This document shows positions 15,245 to 24,573 of a stretch of 52,067 bases of DNA, in pieces. The DNA is taken from contig CAYTTV010000023.1 of assembly GCA_964440915.1 (NCBI GenBank), forward strand, positions 1 through 52,067, given 5' to 3'. This stretch comes from CAMPJM01 sp964440915. GTDB lineage: Bacteria > Bacteroidota > Bacteroidia > Cytophagales > Cyclobacteriaceae. Each line of letters begins with the position of its first letter. Positions within the stretch are counted from its first letter, which is position 1. The translations under genes were made by a program, and so were the position numbers. The notes under the pieces are model-generated. The model worked only from the letters and a program-made list of their open reading frames with translations, made no database searches and was not told the DNA's origin.

Positions 15245-16873
15245 TTATATGGCTACCTTTTTCAAGTATACTTTAAATTCAGACCCTACCGATTCCGTGC
15301 TTTCCAATTCTATTTTACCCCCATTGTTAGAAATGATCTTTTTGAGCATATACAATCCGATTCCTGAGCCATCTACATGTGTATGAAAACGTCTGAACAT
15401 GGAAAACATCCTGTTCTTTTGGTTATCGGTCAGTCCCATGCCATTATCTTTGACCGATAGAACCACGTAGTTTTTTTCTTCCCAAGATTTTACTTCAACA
15501 ATAGGGTCTCTTTTGGGACATCTGTATTTTATGGCATTGCTGATGAGGTTGTATAATATACTTCTAACATGCTTAGCAGCATACGTCACATGCTCTACTG
15601 ATAGATCTATTTCGATTTGAGCATTATTTTTCTCTATTAAGTCTTTGATGTCTTCTACAGTGTCGTCCAGAATCTCCTTTATAGATACATTCGTGTAATC
15701 AGCTTCCAAGTCATCTTGTATGGAAATGATCCTTCCTAAATCTTTTAAGATAGTATTGAACTTGTTCAGGGAGTGCCCTACCATACTAAAAAGCTTTTCA
15801 TCATCATCATTGATTTTGTCTTTAAGCTTTTTGTTAAGGATATTAAAAAGGGACTCGATGTTAGCGATGGGTGCTTTAAGATCGTGGGAGGCAACATATA
15901 CGAAGCTGTCAAGTTCTTCATTGGTTTTCAATAGTCGCTCATTGTAATGCTTCAGGGCTTCCTCGGCACCACTTCTTCTTTTGATTTCATCTTTGAGTTG
16001 TTCGTTCACACTCAATAGATCCGCTGTCCTTTCCAGTACTTTCTTCTCTAGTGCCTCGTTGGCCTGCGCCAATTTTTCCTCTATCATTTTGTTTTTGGTA
16101 ATATCTTTTCCATTACCATACCATAGATCATTTTTTCGGACGAAGGACCAGCTAAACCAAATCTTCGTATTGTTGGTAGAAGGCAAGTAATTTTCGAATA
16201 GAACCACATCCTCTTTGGGGGCATAGAGAGAAGCAAAGCCTTCCAGTGCACCAGGAAGATTTGTAATTGGCTTGCCTAAAAGCGCATCTGCATTTAAACC
16301 TAATATTTTCTCCCAGGCAGGATTTGTGCTTTCAATGTGCAGGGATCTGGCATCCAGAATACACATGAGGTCAACTGAATTGTTCACGAGCATGGCAAGG
16401 TTCTCCAACATGAAGTTTTTGCGCTCCAACTCTTGTTGTTGGTGATAGGTATGGATAAAGGCCCGGACTTTTGCCCTTGTAATGGCGGGGTTGAGAGGTT
16501 TAAGTAAATAATCGACAGCGCCCTTTTTATAGCCTTCTAAGATATAGTTCATCTCATAGTCCAAGGCAGTTACAAATATCAGCGGGATGGCGCTAGTCTT
16601 TTTGTTCTGCTTGAGAAACTTCGCCACTTCATACCCATCCATTTCTGGCATTTGAACATCTAGCAAAATGAGGGCGATCTTTTCCTTTAATGCAATATTA
16701 AGTGCTTCATTTCCAGAAGTACATTTGATAAAGTTTGCTTCGTACTCATCATCTTCAAGCAGTTGCTCAAGGGAATATAGATTTTCTCGTTTGTCGTCTA
16801 CTAGCAGTATATTAATTGGGTGATCGCTTTGTACAGTTGAGGAAATCTCGGTTACTAAAGGTGATTTATGCAT
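15245..16873 (-). CDS. Receiver-PAS-histidine kinase
   Basis: A 542-aa soluble signalling protein. Residues about 19-138 form a receiver domain (DD at 26-27, phospho-acceptor D72, K125 in LLKP). A PAS domain covers about 155-262. A coiled coil (265-320) leads to a HisKA-type dimerisation domain with H330 in VASHDLKAP, and a HATPase domain follows with N in LISNAIKYR, DNGMGL and SGIGLYMLKK. A receiver ahead of a kinase suggests that its activity is set by phosphotransfer from another kinase, most plausibly the 1346-aa hybrid kinase at the head of this operon. It starts 11 bp after the cheR-like gene. There are no membrane segments. Confidence 0.9.
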   Translation of the reverse strand: MHKSPLVTEISSTVQSDHPINILLVDDKRENLYSLEQLLEDDEYEANFIKCTSGNEALNIALKEKIALILLDVQMPEMDGYEVAKFLKQNKKTSAIPLIFVTALDYEMNYILEGYKKGAVDYLLKPLNPAITRAKVRAFIHTYHQQQELERKNFMLENLAMLVNNSVDLMCILDARSLHIESTNPAWEKILGLNADALLGKPITNLPGALEGFASLYAPKEDVVLFENYLPSTNNTKIWFSWSFVRKNDLWYGNGKDITKNKMIEEKLAQANEALEKKVLERTADLLSVNEQLKDEIKRRSGAEEALKHYNERLLKTNEELDSFVYVASHDLKAPIANIESLFNILNKKLKDKINDDDEKLFSMVGHSLNKFNTILKDLGRIISIQDDLEADYTNVSIKEILDDTVEDIKDLIEKNNAQIEIDLSVEHVTYAAKHVRSILYNLISNAIKYRCPKRDPIVEVKSWEEKNYVVLSVKDNGMGLTDNQKNRMFSMFRRFHTHVDGSGIGLYMLKKIISNNGGKIELESTESVGSEFKVYLKKVAI

Positions 16874-16884
16874 TATCTTAAAAA

Positions 16885-17703
16885 TTATTCTTTGATTTTC
16901 CGATAAATTTTTTGTGCGCGGTCTACCACTTCAAAGCAATCACTGTATTTGGATAAGGTAAGGCTTTCTTTATTGCCTAAGGCGAGGTATCCAAACATGG
17001 AGAGACTGTCAAAAAATAGTTTAAAAACCTTTTCTTGCAATTGCCGATCAAAATATATCAACACGTTTCTGCAAACAATAAGATTAAACTCATTAAACGA
17101 ACCATCCGTAGCCAGGTTATGTACGGAAAAAACGATGTCTTTTTTAATAAAATCTTCTATAATAGCCCTGTTGTATTTGGCATGGTAGTAGTCGGAGAAT
17201 GCTTGTTTCCCCTCTATTAGATGATAGTTGGTTGTATAATGAATGATGTCCTGAATGTTAAAAATCCCTTCTGAGGCTTGACAAACTACTTTTCTGTTGA
17301 TGTCGGTAGCATAAATCCTGCTCCGGGCCTTAAGACCTTCTTCATGCAGCAATATGCTCAGAGAATAAGGCTCTTCTCCCGTAGAGCATCCGGCATCCCA
17401 TATTCTGGCATATGGATATGTTTTGAGCTCGGGCAATACCTTCTCTCGTAGGGCCCTATAGAAGGGAGGGTCCCTGAACATTTCAGTGATATTCACGGTG
17501 ATTTCTTCCAAAAATTTCCCAAAGAAGAACTCATCGGCCATGATCTTAGCAGATAGCCTTTCCAAGTCAGGAATTTGAAAGATATTCATGAACCTGTTCA
17601 TTCTCCTAAGAAAGGAGTTTTTAGAATATCCGCTGAAATCATATCCGTATTTTAATTGTATGGTCATTAAAAACGATTCTAGGTTTTCCTTAGCAAGCTC
17701 CAT
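16885..17703 (-). CDS. CheR-type protein glutamate methyltransferase
   Basis: A 272-aa SAM-dependent methyltransferase of the CheR family, which methylates glutamates in chemoreceptor coiled coils. The N-terminal helical domain (residues 1-70) ends in VNITEMFRDP (70-79), equivalent to the conserved CheR TNLTxFFRE segment. SAM-binding motif DAGCSTGEEPYS is at 103-114, ATDINRKVV at about 135, and LIVCRNVLIYF at about 208-218. It sits between two histidine kinase genes with 31 bp upstream and 11 bp downstream. No CheB, CheW, CheA or classical receptor is present in the window, so the methylation target may be the kinase coiled coil rather than a chemoreceptor (inference). Confidence 0.93.
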   Translation of the reverse strand: MELAKENLESFLMTIQLKYGYDFSGYSKNSFLRRMNRFMNIFQIPDLERLSAKIMADEFFFGKFLEEITVNITEMFRDPPFYRALREKVLPELKTYPYARIWDAGCSTGEEPYSLSILLHEEGLKARSRIYATDINRKVVCQASEGIFNIQDIIHYTTNYHLIEGKQAFSDYYHAKYNRAIIEDFIKKDIVFSVHNLATDGSFNEFNLIVCRNVLIYFDRQLQEKVFKLFFDSLSMFGYLALGNKESLTLSKYSDCFEVVDRAQKIYRKIKE

Positions 17704-17734
17704 CTACACCAATAGTAATATTTTTCCCATTTCT

Positions 17735-20700
17735 TTAAAATAAGCTCAGGTTTTCATTCTTGTATATCCATACGCGCATCAAGGAGAGTAGCTTCTCAAC
17801 ATTTACGGGCTTGGTTACGTAATCGGATGCGCCAGCTTGCAAACTCTTCTCTCTATCTTCCTTCATCGCCTTTGCTGTTAAGGCAATTATGGGCGTATGT
17901 TGAAAATGGGCAATTTCCCTGATATTCTTAGTGCATTCCAGGCCATCCATTTCCGGCATCATAATATCCATTAAAATAATATTTACATCTTTGTGCTCTT
18001 TCAGTTTATTTAGTGCTTCTAAACCATTGTTGGCGACCACAATTTCCATCCCTTCCTGGTCGAAAGCATTATAAAGTGCGTAGACATTACGGCTGTCATC
18101 ATCCACTATAAGAACTTTTTTGCTTTTTAAAGACTCGTCCGACCTGTACAGTTTGCCCTCGGTTGGTTCAGGGAGATGTTCTTGCATTTTATGAAGGAAG
18201 AGTTTTACTTCATCCATGAGGCGCTTGTAAGAGTAGTCAGTTTTCAGCACTATTGCATTCACATGTTTTTTTAGCCTGAATTCCTCCTCCTCCGTAAAGT
18301 CCTTGCCCGAATACACTATCACGGGAATCTTCTTTAATTTTTGATCAGCCTTAAACTTGTCCAGAATTTCGTAGCCTCCCATTCCGGGCATGTTTATATC
18401 TAGGATAATACAGTCGTACTGCTCTTTTTTTAGCCTTTCTAATGCTTGTTCACCATCATTTGCTATTTCTGAATTGATTTCATGAGCATGTAGCAGCTCC
18501 TTCACAGCAAGACTTTCGATCTCATTGTCTTCCACAATCAATACCTTTTTGATCGTGTTATTGTTTTGGTTAATGATACTTAAAAATGCCTTATCAATAT
18601 TTTCAAGTGTTACAGGCTTAGTTAGATATTTGCCTTCGGCTAGCGGTTTTTTCTTTGTATCTATTTCATAGGCAGACATGATGTGGACAGGAATATCTTT
18701 AAGTGCCTTGTTTTTCTTGATTTGCTCGAGAACGTCCCATCCCGATATGTCAGGCAGGTTGATATCCAGCAGGACGGCACTTGGCCTTAACTCTTGCATG
18801 ATGGCCAGCCCTTCTTTACCCAGGTGCGCTACTACAGGATTGATATTTCTGCTTTTGGCGAAATCAGCTAATATCTTGGCAAAGCCTTTATCATCTTCAA
18901 TGATGAGGATTGTCTTTTCTTTCTGATGTAGCCTGGGCATCTGAATTTCTGTAATTACACTTTCTGCAATACGCTGCTCTTTTTCGAGATTTAAGTTGGG
19001 CATTGAAACCACTTCCTGTAAAATGTCTTCCACAAAGTCGATCTTATCGGGAAGGTATAAAGTAAAGCAGCTGCCTTTGCCTATTTCACTTTCAAGAAGT
19101 AGCTCGCCGCCAAGCAATTGGGCAAGTTCTTTGCAAATGGAGAGGCCCAGACCTGTGCCGCCATATTTTCTCGTAGTAGAAGAGTCTGCTTGCTTAAAGG
19201 CATCGAAGATCACTTTCTGGTCTTTGACAGCAATGCCCACGCCAGAGTCGCTTACCGAAAATGCAATGATTTTATCTGCTTCTTTCAGTGTCATACTTTG
19301 CAGCATTTTTGTGCTCTTGGGCACCTGCACAGCCAAGCTGACCTTTCCTCCTTTTTCCGTAAACTTAAAGGCATTGGAAAGCAGATTCTTCAGTACTTGT
19401 TCTATCCGGAACTTGTCCGAACTGATGGTTTCGGGCAGGTTTTCGTCATAACTAACTTCAAATAGAATGTTCTTTTCTTTGGCGATTTCTTGAAAAACAG
19501 GTTTTAGGTCTAATTGCCTAGGGTCAAAATCCATCACTTCCAGAGAAAGCTTTCCGGCTTCTATTTTTGTTAAGTCTAATACTTCGTTGATCAACTTTAA
19601 AAGGTCATTTCCGGAATTATGGATTACTTCGGCAAACTCAACTTGTTTTCTAGTGAGGTTATTGTCTCTGTTTTCCGAAATAAGCTTGGCCAAAATAAGG
19701 ATACTGTTGAGGGGAGTTCTCAATTCGTGCGACATATTGGCCAAAAAGTCTGACCGGTATTTGCCCACTCTCTGCAACTCATCAAGTTGAAGTTGAATGG
19801 CATGCCTGGCCATTTCCAGCTCTCTGTTTTTGTTGGAAATCAAGCCATAATTTTCCTGAAGCTGCTTAGCTTTTTCTTCCAGTTCTGCGTTCTTCTCTTC
19901 CAATTCCTCCTGGTTAGCCTTCAGCTCTTCTTCTGATAGCTGAAGCTTGTCTTTTTGGCTGAGCAACTCTTGGTTTACCTGACGAAGTTCTTCATGTTGG
20001 GTCTCAAGTTCCTCTGCTTGTGTTTGCGTTTCAGAAAGTAATTCTGCGGTTTTTATGTCTGCCCTTATTGTTACGATGGTAGTGGCTATTTTTTCACTTA
20101 TCCTTTCAAGATATTCAATCTTATCATCTGAAAAGACCTCCCTCGCTGCTAGTTCTACAACACCTACAGCTTGATCTTGGGCATACAAAGGCACAATGAT
20201 GATTTCTGCGGGTTCTGATTCCGAAAAGCTCGTCTTGATCTTGAACTCCTGCGTAGTGATGTCTTTTAACCTTATTATTTTTGCGTCATTCAGTGCCTGT
20301 TCTCCCAGTTTGGATGCTTTTCCATTGAAATCTTCGCCCAGGGCATAGCCCGCTTCATAAGTAAGTTGGTACTGTTCATTCATTAGATAGAATGCGCCGA
20401 TTTCTGCTCCTATATACTGACATGCATGACTAATGATTTTTTTGGAGGCAGATTTAAGCGAACGATCTGAGCTTATTAGATCGTTCAGCTCATTGTTTCC
20501 GACGAGCAACCAATGGTTCTTTTTATCCTTTTCAGATAATTTGTACAGGCTTTCCTGCATTTTTTTGAGAGAATTGGCCAAAAGGTCATCCTCAGAATCT
20601 GTATTTATGGCTACAGAGTAATCTCCTCTGCCTATGGCCCTAGCAGCACTAGCTAAATGCCTATTTTTTTCGACCACCGCATTGAATGATTTGGCCAGTG

Positions 20701-21775
20701 CCCCAATTTCGTCTTGGGATGATATCTTGGGTAGATTGATATTGGTATCTCCTTTGGCTATTCTATCGGCAGCTGTTTTGAGGATTTTTACAGTCTGAAG
20801 GAGAGCACTTATGATATATATGGCCAAAACCAAGCTAAGAATAAGAGATAGGCTAAAAAGAAGAGCGTAAATAGTCAATTGCCTATTAGCTTCATTTTGC
20901 CTATTCGCAATATAAGTCCCCAACTGGTCTATAATATAGTTGTCTACTTCGCGAATGGTGTCTAGGTGGGAAGTGAAAGTGTCGAACCAATAAATAGCAT
21001 CTTCTCCTGCAAGGCTTTCACCTCGTAGTAGTTTATTATTGATGAATTCATTTATTTCTCGTGAGGTTTCATTGGTCGTTTTCTCTTTATAAAACTCAGA
21101 AATCTGCCCTGAGGCGTTCTCGATAAAACTCTCCTCTGAAGCATCCATAAGGCTTTTTCTGCCACTTATAAAAACAAGCTCGGTATTGCTAAGCTCTGTG
21201 GTATCAATAACCCGCATAAGGGCCGTCCTGATTTGGCTGAATTCAAACTTCATTTTCAGGAAATGAACATAAGCGTTAAACTGCCGCCTTACGAGAGACT
21301 CTTCCATAGAACTGGCAATGGTTTCTATCCTATCAGCAAAGCTATTGACAATGTTACCATAGTAGGCTTCTAGGATATTAGAATTGGTTTCGAAGCGGTC
21401 AACATCTTCACGATAAGAATGCAAAGAAGCATAACTATCATAAAGAGGGTTACTTAGACCGTGTTCTCCATAGAACACATGCAACTTTTCAATACTGTTG
21501 TCGGTGAGCATTCTTTGTCGCTCCAAGGCCTCTTTTGAGTTCAGACCCTCTGTTAAGTGATATACGTAGCTCAGCGCACGCTCCCTTTGGATATTGGATA
21601 GCACATCGCCTACTCTTTCCGTTTCATTCAGCTTAGAAGTCTTTTTTTCTAGCGCTGCAACTTTTCCTTGCTCATGAGTCCAAGCAGTGATAGCAAAATA
21701 GGATAAGGGGAGCAAAAGAGCGAGTAGTACAAGAACAAGTTTATTACGAATGTTGAGGTTTTTAATGATGTTCAT
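17735..21775 (-). CDS. Hybrid histidine kinase: NIT, HAMP, GAF, kinase, three receivers
   Basis: A 1346-aa inner-membrane sensor. TM1 is about 11-31 and TM2 about 301-326; the periplasmic part between them looks like a NIT (nitrate/nitrite-sensing) helical domain, with NIQRERALSYVY near 61-72. HAMP segments follow (about 325-380, with a second HAMP-like unit 380-420), then GAF (about 440-570) and a long coiled coil (575-668). HisKA has H683 in MSHELRTP; the HATPase has NLLSNAFKFTEKGG, DSGVGI and GTGLGLSI. Three receivers carry D1004/K1053, D1126/K1178 and D1270/K1322; the second has LKTD instead of the usual K-P. It heads an operon with cheR and a second kinase. Ligand: the NIT domain suggests small anions but is not proof. 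Confidence 0.92.
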   Translation of the reverse strand: MNIIKNLNIRNKLVLVLLALLLPLSYFAITAWTHEQGKVAALEKKTSKLNETERVGDVLSNIQRERALSYVYHLTEGLNSKEALERQRMLTDNSIEKLHVFYGEHGLSNPLYDSYASLHSYREDVDRFETNSNILEAYYGNIVNSFADRIETIASSMEESLVRRQFNAYVHFLKMKFEFSQIRTALMRVIDTTELSNTELVFISGRKSLMDASEESFIENASGQISEFYKEKTTNETSREINEFINNKLLRGESLAGEDAIYWFDTFTSHLDTIREVDNYIIDQLGTYIANRQNEANRQLTIYALLFSLSLILSLVLAIYIISALLQTVKILKTAADRIAKGDTNINLPKISSQDEIGALAKSFNAVVEKNRHLASAARAIGRGDYSVAINTDSEDDLLANSLKKMQESLYKLSEKDKKNHWLLVGNNELNDLISSDRSLKSASKKIISHACQYIGAEIGAFYLMNEQYQLTYEAGYALGEDFNGKASKLGEQALNDAKIIRLKDITTQEFKIKTSFSESEPAEIIIVPLYAQDQAVGVVELAAREVFSDDKIEYLERISEKIATTIVTIRADIKTAELLSETQTQAEELETQHEELRQVNQELLSQKDKLQLSEEELKANQEELEEKNAELEEKAKQLQENYGLISNKNRELEMARHAIQLQLDELQRVGKYRSDFLANMSHELRTPLNSILILAKLISENRDNNLTRKQVEFAEVIHNSGNDLLKLINEVLDLTKIEAGKLSLEVMDFDPRQLDLKPVFQEIAKEKNILFEVSYDENLPETISSDKFRIEQVLKNLLSNAFKFTEKGGKVSLAVQVPKSTKMLQSMTLKEADKIIAFSVSDSGVGIAVKDQKVIFDAFKQADSSTTRKYGGTGLGLSICKELAQLLGGELLLESEIGKGSCFTLYLPDKIDFVEDILQEVVSMPNLNLEKEQRIAESVITEIQMPRLHQKEKTILIIEDDKGFAKILADFAKSRNINPVVAHLGKEGLAIMQELRPSAVLLDINLPDISGWDVLEQIKKNKALKDIPVHIMSAYEIDTKKKPLAEGKYLTKPVTLENIDKAFLSIINQNNNTIKKVLIVEDNEIESLAVKELLHAHEINSEIANDGEQALERLKKEQYDCIILDINMPGMGGYEILDKFKADQKLKKIPVIVYSGKDFTEEEEFRLKKHVNAIVLKTDYSYKRLMDEVKLFLHKMQEHLPEPTEGKLYRSDESLKSKKVLIVDDDSRNVYALYNAFDQEGMEIVVANNGLEALNKLKEHKDVNIILMDIMMPEMDGLECTKNIREIAHFQHTPIIALTAKAMKEDREKSLQAGASDYVTKPVNVEKLLSLMRVWIYKNENLSLF

Positions 21776-22160
21776 TAAAGTGATTAATTAACAATAAAAA
21801 TATCAAAAAAGGGGGCCGTAGGCAATATTAAAAATCATGAATTCTCCTGAATAAGAGAACGCATAAATTACAGGTTAAATATATCGCAATAATTCGAATG
21901 AGCCAAGGAACCCATGAATTATGGCGGCTCGTGAAAAGAAAAAATAAGTATTTTTAAAAATGCAGAATGGAAGGGCAACTAGCACTTTAGGAACTTGGAA
22001 TTATCCCCCCAAAGTGACTTCAAGGCTAGTGCCATGTTGTTGTGATGGAAATGAAACGTGAGCGCTTTATACAAGCCACCTTCGAACCCAATACGGTTAA
22101 CAGAGAGTGCTTTTGCCTTATTATGGCAGGCAAAATCGTGTATTGGTGCAAACCTATTGC
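21776..22160. other. Non-coding stretch upstream of the kinase operon
   Basis: 385 bp holding the presumed kinase operon promoter. The only structure I see is an 8-bp inverted repeat TTTTGCCT / AGGCAAAA (22111-22118, 22128-22135) past the 22161-22526 gene; it lacks a proper T-tract on the minus strand. Confidence 0.4.
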
Positions 22161-22526
22161 CTAAAAGTCGTCCTCCTTGTCACCTCCTTCTTCTTCCTCC
22201 TCACCCTCATTGAAGTAGTCAGACATATAATCTACGTCGGCATGCTTGTCTTCGTATTCATCCCGTACGCTGTCTTTCAAGTTTCCATCTTGGTCGTAGT
22301 CGATGTCGTCTTCGATGAGTTGTCTGGCTTGTGTAGCGGTCATCCTTACAAGATAATACTTCTCGTCGGTCTCAAAAGGAAGCGCACTCACGATTTTTCC
22401 TTCCTTGTCGGTAAATCTGATCAAATGATTGTTAAAGCCAAAGGGGTACACCAACTTGATTTGCTCCTGAATTTCCTCATCTAACTTGTGAAAATCCTTA
22501 ATTACCCTGAGTTTTTCGTTTTTCAT
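22161..22526 (-). CDS. Acidic conserved-looking unknown protein
   Basis: A 121-aa cytoplasmic protein I cannot assign. Residues 1-75 look folded: a helix KLDEEIQEQIKLVYPFGF, then strands LIRFTDKEGKIVSALPFE and KYYLVRMT. The C-terminal third is strongly acidic: IEDDIDYDQDGN (71-82), then a Glu/Asp-rich tail ending GEEEEEGGDKEDDF. The DxDxDG-like patch could bind calcium (inference). It is monocistronic as far as can be seen, 271 bp from the next gene upstream. Codon use and a start right after a T-rich leader support it as real. The open frame on the opposite strand is a shadow. Confidence 0.7.
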   Translation of the reverse strand: MKNEKLRVIKDFHKLDEEIQEQIKLVYPFGFNNHLIRFTDKEGKIVSALPFETDEKYYLVRMTATQARQLIEDDIDYDQDGNLKDSVRDEYEDKHADVDYMSDYFNEGEEEEEGGDKEDDF

Positions 22527-22797
22527 TTTGTAGATAACTTTTTTGCCCTCTTTTTAATTGATTTTATATCTGCCCCAAATAAACTAAATATTTTTTAAGC
22601 CTACGCTCTTTATAAGAAAGAAGTTTATGAACAGGCCTCAATAATCGATTCTTTGTAAGAAATGTTCCCTTTTAAAAAGATTTTTAAAGAGTTCGCCTAT
22701 GAAATAGCCGATAAATCCACCTTTGCACATTTTGGTTCCGCATGCCTAGTGTTGCATTTTCATAGAAATTAATAAAAGAAAGGGCGACCTGATATCT

Positions 22798-23571
22798 CTA
22801 TTGGTCGGCTTCTAAGGCTACATCGCTGGTCTTTACTTCATATAAATAAAAAGGCAATTCCATGCCCATTTTAAGGAGCAAAGGCTTAGCCACATTCATT
22901 ACTTTCACTCCCTTTGATGTTTGACCCTCAAAAGTGCCCACATGGGCATGGCCATGAAACACGACATCTACATTTCTCCTATTGATTGGATCGGCCAGAC
23001 GTGACGAGCCTAAAAATGGATAGATCTGCTCTGGTTCGCCTATAACGGTAGCTTTAATGGGCGAATAGTGCAGTATCACGACTTTGGCAGCAACTTCCCG
23101 CAGGCTGTCTAGCCGCATGAGGGCCTTGTCGAGCTTGAGCGATTCATCTACCGATTCTTGCACAAATTTTTTGATCATTTTCTCGCCAAACATGGAGAGC
23201 ATAAAGTTGTCAAATCCTCCCCCGAACCCCTTCACACCTGCAAAGCCTATATCGTTGATAACAACCGAATCTCCATCTAATAGATGAAAGTTGTCGCTGT
23301 GCAGAATCTCCCTTATCTCATCTTGCTTGCCATGGTCGTAGTCATGATTTCCCAATACGGCTACTACGGGTATCCTGCAAGCTTGAAGCTCTTCATAAAG
23401 GACAGCCGCTTCCTCTGGTTTACCTGTATCGGTTAGGTCGCCACTGATCAATAGAATATCTGCTTTTTCCGAAATCGCCTTGAAGCACTCCGTCCATTTC
23501 CCTTTATCGGTTTCTTTTACATGAATATCCCCTACAGCGGCAATTGTGATGTTTTTATTGTCCTTATTCAT
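22798..23571 (-). CDS. Calcineurin-like metallophosphoesterase
   Basis: A 257-aa dinuclear metal phosphoesterase. All core motifs are visible: GDIH (residues 14-17), GDLTD (44-48), GNHD (74-77), a VILHYSP segment (about 165-171) and GHAHVG near 205-210. There is no signal peptide, so it acts in the cytoplasm. Substrates of this superfamily range from cyclic nucleotides to phosphoproteins and nucleic acid ends. It starts 41 bp after a nucleotidyltransferase-fold gene on the same strand, a pairing suggesting attachment and removal of a nucleotide group on a shared target (inference). A shadow frame on the other strand is ignored. Confidence 0.9.
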   Translation of the reverse strand: MNKDNKNITIAAVGDIHVKETDKGKWTECFKAISEKADILLISGDLTDTGKPEEAAVLYEELQACRIPVVAVLGNHDYDHGKQDEIREILHSDNFHLLDGDSVVINDIGFAGVKGFGGGFDNFMLSMFGEKMIKKFVQESVDESLKLDKALMRLDSLREVAAKVVILHYSPIKATVIGEPEQIYPFLGSSRLADPINRRNVDVVFHGHAHVGTFEGQTSKGVKVMNVAKPLLLKMGMELPFYLYEVKTSDVALEADQ

Positions 23572-23611
23572 ACATCCCTAGTTTAATTATCTAATACCTT
23601 CACTAATCGCT

Positions 23612-24352
23612 TTATACAGTCTTAATGGTGAAAGTCTTGAAATCCCATTTTTTTATATCAATACTGTATTGTGTCTGGTCTATAATCGGTCCCAGGCAAA
23701 CTTTTTCCACCGAGGTGGGAAGATCATATTGAGATTGAGCCCTTTTCAAAAGTTTTTCGAATAGCCAACGTGGAATAATGTCCCTTTCGGAAGGGTAAAC
23801 GAAGAAGAAATTAATAAACTGACCCAATAAAAGGTGCCAGTGCTGATCCAATCGCTTGAATATACGCTCCCAGTCGAGCTGATGACCCTGTTTGAGTATG
23901 ATGTGGTTGATATCGGCAGCATCGTAGCGTTCCCTGTTATGGATGTAGATTTTACACCATATAAGTTCTTCAGGAGCGATATACTGAACGGGAACATCCA
24001 TTAGCTTGCCAGGAACAGCATACTCGAACCAGCTATCGTCTACAGGACAAAGATTATTAACAGTATTGAAGATCAAGTCTATAAAGGCTTCTCCCTTAAA
24101 GACTTTCGCTAACCAGCGTACATCAGTATATTCGGTTTCAAATCCTTTTTCCTTGAAAAAGCGAATAATGCTGTGAAATTCATTATTGGTAGAGAAGAGA
24201 TCCAAATCTTTTGAATCTCTATTGATGGAAGTATATTTCTGCAGGGCAGCGCCACCACCTATTAGAAACTTAAACTGATTATCAGTAAGCAATTGTAAAA
24301 TTTCATGATAAAAATCATGGTGCTCCTTTGTATGTATGTTTTCTTTCTTCAT
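23612..24352 (-). CDS. Nucleotidyltransferase-fold protein
   Basis: A 246-aa protein of the nucleotidyltransferase superfamily (AbiEii/MNT-like group). The motif LIGGGAALQKY (residues 30-40), then RDSKDLDLF (45-53), provides the glycine turn and the D-x-D metal pair D49/D51. A third acidic position may be in FIDLIF (near 95-100). It therefore probably transfers a nucleotide or is a degenerate derivative. The C-terminal part (about 130-246) is helical and unassigned. Together with the metallophosphoesterase 41 bp downstream it forms a likely two-gene operon. Toxin-antitoxin and RNA-repair readings are both possible; no antitoxin-like gene is visible. Confidence 0.78.
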   Translation of the reverse strand: MKKENIHTKEHHDFYHEILQLLTDNQFKFLIGGGAALQKYTSINRDSKDLDLFSTNNEFHSIIRFFKEKGFETEYTDVRWLAKVFKGEAFIDLIFNTVNNLCPVDDSWFEYAVPGKLMDVPVQYIAPEELIWCKIYIHNRERYDAADINHIILKQGHQLDWERIFKRLDQHWHLLLGQFINFFFVYPSERDIIPRWLFEKLLKRAQSQYDLPTSVEKVCLGPIIDQTQYSIDIKKWDFKTFTIKTV

Positions 24353-24573
24353 AAAAAAGCTTGTTGTAAATCGAATAACTAGAAAAATGCATAGAAAGTT
24401 AAAAATTGCTTTTAAGGAATGTTTTCTATGAGGAAGTCGCGATTGTTGAATTAAAGTTTATAAATTAGATTCACGAAACGCTTCCAGCGTCATTTTTGTA
24501 ATAGGAAACAATTTTTTAAATAGACATTTCATCCGTTTTATATTATTTGAATCAAAACCTAAACAGTAAACCC

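Noticed and set aside
22107..22484. 125-codon plus-strand frame opposite the acidic protein
   Set aside because: Antisense to a better supported gene; hydrophobicity is a by-product of the acidic codons on the other strand.
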